A stretch of DNA of 42,159 nt from assembly GCA_964437725.1 (NCBI GenBank), contig CAYTIB010000024.1, positions 1 to 42,159 of the forward strand, read 5' to 3'. The translations under genes and the position numbers were made by a program. Positions 30,826 through 37,789 of this stretch are shown here, piece by piece. Origin of the DNA: CAYTIB01 sp964437725. Lineage in GTDB: Bacteria > UBA8248 > JACPRG01 > G963555815. The notes under the pieces are model-generated. The model searched no databases. It was not told the origin of the DNA and saw only the letters and a list, made by a program, of their open reading frames with translations. Positions within the stretch are counted from its first letter, which is position 1; each line of letters begins with the position of its first letter.

Positions 30826-31629
30826 TCACCTTGGGACCAGGTGGAATTTCATCTCAAAAAACGGAGCATTGCGCAACACCGCGTGGAAGGTTTCCCTTGA
30901 ATCGAAGGGGTTACCGGTTATGCGACGTCCCGTGACGGATGCTTCCAGAGAGTCTAGCGGATAGGGCCATGGTGTTAATTCGAGGGAAGATTCGGTTGGC
31001 CCATCTGAATTCAACCACTTCACACGTATGTCGTCCAAGGTATCAGCCTCTACCGGAACTCTCTCCACGCGGTCTAGGTGTGTCCAGCCGTTGCAAAGGA
31101 TGAGTGAGAGTAGGTCTAGCGCAGTTACAAAACGGCCGTTGCGATGGAAAGTTTCCTCTTTTACCGCCTCTTGAAATTTCGGTTTACTACTTAAAGCTCG
31201 TAACATCTCTTTTTGCCCAACTTGCAGTTCTTTGATGTAGGCCTCGAGCTTTGGTGTGTCTTCTGTGTTTAAGGTACGTATCTTGAGGATTAGTTCATAT
31301 ACGTTTGTTGCATGGCGGCTGACAAGTGCGGCAGCGTATGGATGTCCCATTTCACAGACCTTTTTCACGCTACGGCGAAAGTTATCAATGGTGACTTCGG
31401 GAGTAGTTTCGTTAAAATTGGTTGGAAGGCGGTTTCCATCAAGGGTGGGGTTTCTTTCCCACTCCACCCATCCTCTGTCGTGCTCATAGGTTGCTAGGAG
31501 AACTTCATCCCAAGGAGTTGGACGAGCGAACCTCCCCGCACCCCATTTTTCTGCAAGGACGCCTGATAGGCGGGCATGCTCCGGTTGATCAATGATAATA
31601 AAGTCGTTTTCCCATTTTCGGCGGATCAT
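30826..31629 (-). CDS. DUF3891 family protein
   Basis: A 267-residue protein that I recognise as the DUF3891 type from its N terminus (MIRRKWENDFIIIDQPEHARLSG, where IxQPEHA is characteristic) and the YEHDRGWVEWE segment with His and Asp residues. The function of the family is unknown to me; the His/Asp pattern (EHD, RHA, and further conserved His) hints at an HD-like metal hydrolase. GGGGAGGAC gives a strong start at ATG 31629. It is divergent from the second PPOX gene, which is about 300 bases away. Confidence 0.85.
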   Translation of the reverse strand: MIRRKWENDFIIIDQPEHARLSGVLAEKWGAGRFARPTPWDEVLLATYEHDRGWVEWERNPTLDGNRLPTNFNETTPEVTIDNFRRSVKKVCEMGHPYAAALVSRHATNVYELILKIRTLNTEDTPKLEAYIKELQVGQKEMLRALSSKPKFQEAVKEETFHRNGRFVTALDLLSLILCNGWTHLDRVERVPVEADTLDDIRVKWLNSDGPTESSLELTPWPYPLDSLEASVTGRRITGNPFDSRETFHAVLRNAPFFEMKFHLVPR

Positions 31630-31926
31630 TAAAGTCCTCCCCTAGTCTAATAACCCTTGTGAAATTTGGGAGTATGAAAAGATGAAGCCTCCCCCAATAT
31701 AACTCACAATTTTGGAACCGTCTTCCTTTTCCCCTGTTAACATGGCAAGTTCGATTTAGTTGCTTTAGGATTGATAGGTTCCCCCATATGAAAGTTGCGT
31801 GCTCGAAATGTCGTAGCCTTACACGTTAGGCATCAATATCCGAGGTATTTGGAACAACTTGGAGGATCTAAACTGGATCGGCATTCGATGCAGGTTGGTT
31901 TTCCACCGGGAGAGGAAGATAGTGGT

Positions 31927-32352
31927 ATGGACTTTAGAGAAGCCCGACGTTTCATGGAGCGGTATCACCGAGGTGTTGTGACAACCTATCAGGCTAACGG
32001 GGCAGCACATTTGAGTATTGTTGTATGTGGGGTGTACAAGGACCATGCCACATTTGTGTCTGTTCACGGAAAATCAAAAAAGGTTAAGAATCTTCGACAT
32101 AATCCACAGTGCACCATACTGGCTGTCGATGGAAATTGGCGAGGCTGGATCAGTGTGGAGGGGAAGGCACAATTGTTCGATTACACTAATACGGATACTG
32201 AGGTAATTCGTATTATGCTCAGAGAAGCCTACCGGGCTTGCGGAGACGAAGACCACCCAGACTGGGAAGTGTATGACCAGGCAATGGTTAAACAGGAGGG
32301 CACGGTAGTACTGGTGGCGCCGGAGCGGATCTACGGGCAGATTCGCGAATGA
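31927..32352 (+). CDS. PPOX class (F420-type) pyridoxamine 5'-phosphate oxidase-family protein
   Basis: A 141-residue split-barrel flavin or F420-binding protein with FMERYHRGVVTTYQANGAAHLSIV at the N terminus, KSKKVKNLRHNPQCTILAVD mid-protein and the WISVEGKAQLFD strand. It matches the short F420-dependent PPOX branch. The frame is open from 31795, but AGAGGAAG before ATG 31927 and the usual family N terminus show the true start. It is the second PPOX protein in the window and lies right at the left edge of the AT-rich island; a copy of the island's flanking repeat starts within its stop-codon region. Confidence 0.85.
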   Translation: MDFREARRFMERYHRGVVTTYQANGAAHLSIVVCGVYKDHATFVSVHGKSKKVKNLRHNPQCTILAVDGNWRGWISVEGKAQLFDYTNTDTEVIRIMLREAYRACGDEDHPDWEVYDQAMVKQEGTVVLVAPERIYGQIRE

Positions 32353-32380
32353 ATCGGAGTAAATAAATAGACCCGTTTTC
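32351..32380. repeat. Left copy of an imperfect direct repeat flanking the FkbM gene
   Basis: These 30 bases match 33441-33470 at 27 of 30 positions without gaps; the shared core is GGAGTAAnTAAATAGACCC. The copies lie 1,090 bases apart and bracket the FkbM gene. The left copy overlaps the end of the PPOX coding sequence. They may be a duplicated recombination site or a relic of insertion. Confidence 0.6.
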
Positions 32381-32421
32381 AGGGTGTCCGACTTAATCCT
32401 TGATGGCATTGGATTTTTGCT

Positions 32422-33186
32422 TTAACTACCATCGTCCATTGAAAATTTTAACGTTATTTCAGAGTCATCTCTATTATTAGGTGTATCAAACTTGTGCGGC
32501 AAAATGCTATCAGCTCCTAATTTGGCATTTTTACTAAAAGTCATTTCGAGAACTAAAGGTAATCCAGTGTCTTCAGTAGTAGGAGCAAAATTGTTTGCAT
32601 GGATATGCACCAAAGGCATTTTAAACCTTTCAACAAATGATTGAATCCTATCAATATGTAAATCACAATCGTGAAACTCGATCACTAATCCAGTTATTCT
32701 GTTCTTATTATTAATCAAATCGTCCAAAATGCGATATTCTGATCCTTCAATATCTATTTTCAAAAATAATTTAGATGAATCTGTCTCTTTGAAAACAGAA
32801 TCCATCCCACAACTATCGCCAAAATTTAGTCCAACAAACTTCTCTATATGCTTACGATTTTTTTTGAAGAAATCAGTGTAAGAAAGGTATCTTCCAATCG
32901 AATTCGGAAGCATTTTTGGTTTATCTAAACGGGGCAACGATTTAATAATTCTCTTCAAAAAGTATTTTTTATTAACTGATGCATCATATGCAATTACTGG
33001 CACATTCTTATAGGAGTAAAAGTCCGCTTCGAAACTCCAATCTTCACTAATGCCCAGTCCGATAAGCGTATCTGAAGCCTCAATATCTTGTTTAGATATT
33101 AGATACCCACCGTCATAATCTTTACCTACTCTAACCAAATCGACAGCAGACTTATATTTTAAGAAACTCGGTAAAATTCCGTCCAT
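32422..33186 (-). CDS. FkbM family methyltransferase-like protein
   Basis: A 254-residue SAM-dependent methyltransferase-like protein. The FkbM hallmark FLKIDIEGSEY is at 141-151, a glycine-rich SDTLIGLGISEDWSFE segment (38-53) would form part of the SAM site, and EFHDCD follows near 180. Such enzymes O-methylate sugars in polysaccharides or glycans. Codon use is strikingly AT-rich compared with the genes on either side, and imperfect direct repeats flank it, so recent acquisition is likely. TTGGAGTAATAAA supports ATG 33186. It is convergent with the PPOX gene. Confidence 0.8.
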   Translation of the reverse strand: MDGILPSFLKYKSAVDLVRVGKDYDGGYLISKQDIEASDTLIGLGISEDWSFEADFYSYKNVPVIAYDASVNKKYFLKRIIKSLPRLDKPKMLPNSIGRYLSYTDFFKKNRKHIEKFVGLNFGDSCGMDSVFKETDSSKLFLKIDIEGSEYRILDDLINNKNRITGLVIEFHDCDLHIDRIQSFVERFKMPLVHIHANNFAPTTEDTGLPLVLEMTFSKNAKLGADSILPHKFDTPNNRDDSEITLKFSMDDGS

Positions 33187-33948
33187 TTTATTACTCCAAA
33201 AATCTACGCTTTGGAATAGTCATTGTAGTTCTTGGAAATTATTACATTAGTAGCTTCTAGACGCACGGCCTAATTGCAATGCAAAATGTAGCGTATGGCA
33301 GAGCGAGAAGACATTCCAGACGCTATGGAGGTGAACGCCAGGTAGCCATGAAAAATCCATGGTCTGTATGCTTTTGTGCGTTTTTTCCCGAACAGAACCT
33401 GTAACTTACTGATATATAATAAGATATAAATTAACAGTTAGAATAGGAGTAATTAAATAGACCCATTTTCCGGTGGGTGCAGCCATGTCCGCACGGGTAT
33501 TGGCTTGAAGCCGTAATCCTCAATTCCCCCAACCACTTACAACAAAAACTAAGGCAGGGATAGGACTGTATCAAGGCGGATGGGAAAGTACGCTTTATTA
33601 CCTACCGTACGGGAAAATTGCGGGAATTTTTTCCCGGGTGATCTGGGTAATCTTATTTAGGGGCCCCATTTCCGTACAAAAAAAAAGGGGGGGCCAGGTA
33701 CCCAATCTTTCCGCCCGCCCATATACGTTATGGTGGAGCTGTGTGTATACGGTCTCAAAAAGGTTCCCCATTCGCTTCCCGAAAGCAGGGTTAAACGGAA
33801 TTGTTCAGGGATAAACGGGAAACGTTACCCATTAATTTCTATTTTTCTTCATCTTTCTCTGCGAAAATATCTGAAAGCAAAGCAGAAATTGATATGTACC
33901 TTCATAATATTATAGAGAAAATTTCTTGGCTTCGGGGGGGGGTGTATT
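33187..33948. other. Unusual 760-base non-coding stretch inside the AT-rich island
   Basis: No credible gene. The right copy of the direct repeat lies at 33441-33470. Beyond it the composition is erratic: nine A then seven G near 33680-33695, a G-run at about 33934-33942, and a hairpin CGGGAA..AATT / AATT..TTCCCG at 33610-33636. The local GC content swings sharply between AT-rich and GC-rich patches. It may be decayed coding sequence, a recombination junction or an assembly join. Confidence 0.6.
33441..33470. repeat. Right copy of the imperfect direct repeat
   Basis: It matches 32351-32380 at 27 of 30 positions. It follows an AT-rich run and precedes the erratic stretch described for 33187-33948. 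A shorter relative, CGGAGTAATTA, recurs at 35156-35166 as part of the ribosome binding site of the aldo/keto reductase at the right edge of the island. Confidence 0.6.
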
Positions 33949-35112
33949 TTGAGAAGCTTAATTGAATCTTCATCAAAATATCACTTTTTATTTTTCTTGA
34001 TTTTATTGTTATTTTTTTTGCGGACACTCACCCTCTTTGCAGCAGAGTACAAGATAAAGAAAATTGGAGAGGGTTTTACTCACCCTTGGGGTATTTCCAA
34101 ATTCTCCTCTAATGAGGTCCTAATTACGGAAAGAGGCGGTAAGCTCTATAAGGTAAATTTCATAACAGGTACAAAAAATAGAATTAAAAATATTCCTAAA
34201 GTATATGCTGAGGGGCAAGGAGGATTATTAGATGTTTTGGTTGACCATATTTCTGAGACCCAGAAGAATGTGTACCTATGTTACTCCTCTTTGCTTGCAA
34301 CGGGTTCGTCTACCTCTTTGGCTGTTGGAATTATTAGAGATAATACCTTTGTTTCAAAAAGAGTGCTATTTAAAGCAAACAATGTATCAGACTCAAGTAT
34401 TCATTTTGGTTGTAGAATAGCCGTTCAGGGAGATAGTGTTTATTTATCAATAGGAGATCGTGGGGAGAGAAAAAGCTCTCAAAATTTAAAGTCCCATGCT
34501 GGTTCTGTTATTAGAATAAATAAAATAAATGGATCTATCCCTAAAAATAATAATAAAAAGTCAGGGTGGCTACCTGAGCTACTAACCAAAGGTCATAGAA
34601 ATCCTCAAGGAATGGCGATAAATCAAAAAACTAATCAAACCTGGATTAATGAACACGGCCCTAAAGGTGGAGATGAAATAAATATTCTCAAGGCGGGAGA
34701 AAATTATGGCTGGCCAATTGTTACGCATGGGGAAGAATATTGGGGAGGTAAAGTAGGTAAGGGGATAAAATCTATGGAAGGCTATGTTGATCCAGTTTGG
34801 TATTGGGTGCCATCCATCGCCCCGTCAGGGATGATCTTTTACAATAAGGATATGTTTCCGGAGTTTAAGAATAATTTGTTAGTATCTTCATTAAAATTCA
34901 GGAGCATATATCTAGTCAAAATAAAAGATGACTTGCCATTTTCAGAAAAAGTTTTGTTCAAGAATAAATTTGGGCGTATTAGGGATATAGAACAACTAAA
35001 TGATGGCAGCATTTTATTGATTAGTGATGAAAATAGGGGGGGTGTTTATAGGATTTATCGATCCAGTAGCGTCAAACCCCGCACCAGCACGAAGTTCATA
35101 AAGAAGCATTAA
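33949..35112 (+). CDS. PQQ-dependent sugar dehydrogenase (YliI/soluble aldose dehydrogenase-like)
   Basis: A 387-residue exported beta-propeller protein. Residues 13-32 are a long hydrophobic signal segment with likely cleavage near LFAA before EYKIKK. The propeller carries the soluble aldose dehydrogenase signatures: FTHPWGI (43-49), LITERGGKLYKV, GQGGLLDV, IHFGCRI with His152 as the likely catalytic base, GHRNPQGM (215-222) and EHGPKGGDEIN (235-245). It would oxidise an aldose to a lactone in the periplasm using PQQ. The start is TTG 33949 after a G-run; no ATG is available. AT-rich codon use, like the FkbM gene, marks it as foreign. Confidence 0.87.
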   Translation: MRSLIESSSKYHFLFFLILLLFFLRTLTLFAAEYKIKKIGEGFTHPWGISKFSSNEVLITERGGKLYKVNFITGTKNRIKNIPKVYAEGQGGLLDVLVDHISETQKNVYLCYSSLLATGSSTSLAVGIIRDNTFVSKRVLFKANNVSDSSIHFGCRIAVQGDSVYLSIGDRGERKSSQNLKSHAGSVIRINKINGSIPKNNNKKSGWLPELLTKGHRNPQGMAINQKTNQTWINEHGPKGGDEINILKAGENYGWPIVTHGEEYWGGKVGKGIKSMEGYVDPVWYWVPSIAPSGMIFYNKDMFPEFKNNLLVSSLKFRSIYLVKIKDDLPFSEKVLFKNKFGRIRDIEQLNDGSILLISDENRGGVYRIYRSSSVKPRTSTKFIKKH

Positions 35113-35169
35113 CAAGCTCTTTCCATCTAAAAAACGAGGATCCCACGTTATCAATTCGGAGTAATTATC

Positions 35170-36033
35170 ATGACTAGTGAGTATGTCGAAACGTTTAAGC
35201 TAGGCGGAGATCTTGAAGTTCAACGCTTGGGATTTGGGACCCTTTTTGTTACGACCGGAAGGGGTTTTGGACCGCCGCGTCCAGGGGCAGTCGAGCTTTT
35301 GCAAGAGGCTGTCCGGTTAGGCGTAAACCTTATTGACACGGCTGATTCTTACGGACCCGGATATGCCGAAGATGTTGTCCGGGATGCTTTATACCCCTAT
35401 AGTGGACTGGTCATTGCTACTAAGGGGGGCTTCCTGCATAGTACCGAGCCTTCCTGGATACCTGATGGCAGACCCGAACATTTGCGTAAGGTTTTGGAGG
35501 AAAGCCTGAAGCGTTTAAGGGTTGATTGTATTGACCTTTATCAGTTCCACACGCCTGATCCTAATATTCCGTTTACGGAGTCTATTAGTGTTTTCAAAGA
35601 ATTCCAACAGCATGGCAAGATTCGCCACATCGGTGTGTCTAACGTTGATCTTGCCCAACTCAAGGAGGCCTGTCGGGAGGTTAAGGTTGTCTCCGTACAG
35701 AATGCCTACAATGTTCTCGCGCAAAAGGGTGACGATGTGTTGGAATACTGTGAGTCGAATAACATAGCGTTTATTCCTTGGAGGCCACTAGCCGACGGGC
35801 GTTTACCTCGGAGCGAGGTGTTTCGACAGGTGGCCGAGAAACATGAGGTAACGGTTGCCCAGGTTATGCTAGCAGCGTTGCTACGGCGCTCAAAGGTTAT
35901 CCTCCCTATCCCTGGAACGTGCTCGATCCAGCACCTTAGGGAAAACGCTGCGGCTGCCAAACTGTCTTTAAGTGACGAGGAGATATCACTCCTTTGGGGT
36001 CGAAAATTTGCAGAGGGCAATTCTGCAGAGTAG
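35170..36033 (+). CDS. Aldo/keto reductase
   Basis: A 287-residue NADPH-dependent aldo/keto reductase. The catalytic tetrad is visible: Asp56 (NLIDTADSYG), Tyr61, Lys85 (IATKGGF) and His127 (YQFHTPD). IRHIGVSN and the C-terminal LPIPGTCSIQHLRENAAAA are family signatures. It would reduce an aldehyde or ketone intermediate. GGAGTAAT sits eight bases before ATG 35170. Base composition returns to that of the main window here, marking the right edge of the island. It is convergent with the carbamoylase-like gene. Confidence 0.93.
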   Translation: MTSEYVETFKLGGDLEVQRLGFGTLFVTTGRGFGPPRPGAVELLQEAVRLGVNLIDTADSYGPGYAEDVVRDALYPYSGLVIATKGGFLHSTEPSWIPDGRPEHLRKVLEESLKRLRVDCIDLYQFHTPDPNIPFTESISVFKEFQQHGKIRHIGVSNVDLAQLKEACREVKVVSVQNAYNVLAQKGDDVLEYCESNNIAFIPWRPLADGRLPRSEVFRQVAEKHEVTVAQVMLAALLRRSKVILPIPGTCSIQHLRENAAAAKLSLSDEEISLLWGRKFAEGNSAE

Positions 36034-36147
36034 AGGAAGAGGTTACGCTCCATAATCCTTTGTCTAGATGTCGGAACTGGTTATATGAATTGCTGAACTT
36101 TTCCTCTTTGTACGTTACACGGATTTATTCGTTTTTGTAAATAATTC

Positions 36148-37083
36148 TCATTTTGTGGGCACTGTACCGGTCGTGTCGACAATTAAGCTATAGTGCTCTG
36201 GGCGGCGATGGGCGGAAAACTGGAAAGTGGTCTCTTTGAGGTATCGACCAGTTTCTAGATTACAATCTGCCACGATTAATTCGTCTTGCAGTGTTGAAGC
36301 CTGGGCTGCAATTTCTCCCATTGGGGAGATGATGGCGCTAGATCCCAACATATCAACTCCTTCCTCACATCCAGCTTTTGCTACACCTATAACCCATGTA
36401 GCATTTTGGTATGCTCCCGCCTGCATGGAAAGATGATTGTGGAAAGCGCGTAGGTGGGGAGGTTCGAAGAGCAGACCGTTCAAGGCCGGGGTATTGTACC
36501 CTATGAGAACGATCTCTACTCCCTGTAATCCGAGGACACGAAAGGCCTCAGGCCATCTGCGGTCGTTGCAAATCAGCATTCCAATCGAAGAGCCCATGGT
36601 TCTCCAAACCGGAAATCCGAGATCTCCGACGTCGAAGTACCGCTTCTCGAGATGTTGAAAGGAGCGCTCCGGTTCGTATTCTGCATGGCCGGGGAGATGA
36701 ATTTTTCGGTACTTACCAATAATGTGGCCACCAGGGTCGACAAGTATAGCCGTGTTGTAACGGCGAGTTTTTCCGTTCTCCCGAGCAAGCTCAGCATAGC
36801 CTAGGTGAAAGCCGATTTGAAGCTTGGCAGCTTCCTCGAAGAGGGGGCGTGTTTCCTTATTCGGCATCTCATATTCAAAAAAACTGTTTAATTCTTCTTC
36901 GTCTTCGATGTGCCAGCGTGGGAAAAAACTCGTAAGGGCAAGTTCCGGATAAACGATGAGGCTACACCTCCGACTCTTGGCTTCCTGCATGAGGGCAAGC
37001 ATTCGTTGAACGACAGATGTGCGTGGCTCACTCCGTCCGATCGGACCGAGTTGTGCACCGCCTACGGTTAAAACTCTCGACAT
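36148..37083 (-). CDS. N-carbamoyl-D-amino acid hydrolase-like carbon-nitrogen hydrolase
   Basis: A 311-residue nitrilase-superfamily amidohydrolase. By recall it follows Agrobacterium N-carbamoyl-D-amino-acid hydrolase closely along its length: VYPELALTSFFPRWH, GKYRKIHLPGH, HLEKRYFDVGDLGFPV, ICNDRRWPEA, LSMQAGAYQNATW. The catalytic triad falls at Glu47, Lys127 and Cys172, the same numbers as in that enzyme. It would hydrolyse an N-carbamoyl compound to amine, CO2 and ammonia. Although the frame is open to 37113, GGAGGAGAATTCC before ATG 37083 sets the start. Together with hyuA/hyuB in this window it suggests a hydantoin-type route. Confidence 0.92.
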   Translation of the reverse strand: MSRVLTVGGAQLGPIGRSEPRTSVVQRMLALMQEAKSRRCSLIVYPELALTSFFPRWHIEDEEELNSFFEYEMPNKETRPLFEEAAKLQIGFHLGYAELARENGKTRRYNTAILVDPGGHIIGKYRKIHLPGHAEYEPERSFQHLEKRYFDVGDLGFPVWRTMGSSIGMLICNDRRWPEAFRVLGLQGVEIVLIGYNTPALNGLLFEPPHLRAFHNHLSMQAGAYQNATWVIGVAKAGCEEGVDMLGSSAIISPMGEIAAQASTLQDELIVADCNLETGRYLKETTFQFSAHRRPEHYSLIVDTTGTVPTK

Positions 37084-37372
37084 GGAATTCTCCTCCATAA
37101 TTTGAGGCCACAAATATTTATAAGGTTTTCAGAATTATCACATTTGCCTGTTTTGCATGAGAATTTTTAGAACCCGAGCTTTCTGATAGGTTCAATCCCT
37201 ATTAGAACTTACCTGAGACTTTTAAGGCTTGCTAGACCTTGGATGTTTGTTCTGCTTGTTATATTGGTCCTGTCGTGATGATAGGCTTTTAGTTCTCTCT
37301 CTCGGGCTCTGTCCTTATAATTTGTTTAAGGTTTGCTCGAGTACATGGAATCTTTTAGGAAAGGAGACTTAT

Positions 37373-37768
37373 ATGTCAAGGGAATACCACAAAGGAACTT
37401 GGGAAGAGAAACGAGGGTTTACCCCTGCGGTGATAACCACAGGGGGTAAGATTGTTTGGCTGGCTGGCGTTGGAATGGCGGAGAATGAAAATGGAGATTC
37501 TTTGGCGGGAGACTTTGAAGCTCAGGCTCATGCTTCGGTTCGAGAAATTGAACGAATACTAAGAAGAGCTGGAGGGTCACTTCAGGATATTGTTACTACC
37601 ACGGTTTTCACCCTTGATACTCGGTATGGTGAGGAAATAATTCCTAAAATTCGTCGTCAATACTTTCCTGATAATTTCCCCGCTGCTGCACTGATAACGG
37701 TTTCTGGATTTGCCCGGTCCGACATGATGATCGAGATCCAAGCGGTGGCTGTGGTCGGCGATAATTAG
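37373..37768 (+). CDS. RidA family protein (second copy)
   Basis: A 131-residue RidA-superfamily protein with VWLAGVGMAENENGDSLAGDFEAQAHASV, IERILRRAGGSLQDIVTTTVF and the C-terminal MMIEIQAVAVVGDN. As in the copy at 25826, the deaminase-defining Arg is missing (FPAAALITV), which points to a non-RidA Rid subgroup. The open frame starts at 37229, but AAAGGAGAC before ATG 37373 marks the true start. It lies between the divergent carbamoylase-like gene and the convergent molybdenum hydroxylase gene, whose stop is about 20 bases away. Confidence 0.9.
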   Translation: MSREYHKGTWEEKRGFTPAVITTGGKIVWLAGVGMAENENGDSLAGDFEAQAHASVREIERILRRAGGSLQDIVTTTVFTLDTRYGEEIIPKIRRQYFPDNFPAAALITVSGFARSDMMIEIQAVAVVGDN

Positions 37769-37789
37769 GAATTTATTGGGGTTCGGAGG

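Noticed and set aside
33730..33915. 61-codon ORF in the island's non-coding stretch
   Set aside because: Low-complexity, atypical composition and no ribosome binding site; likely chance.
32351..35166. Insertion sequence or integrative element
   Set aside because: Repeats and composition suggest transfer, but there is no transposase, integrase, terminal inverted repeat or tRNA attachment site.
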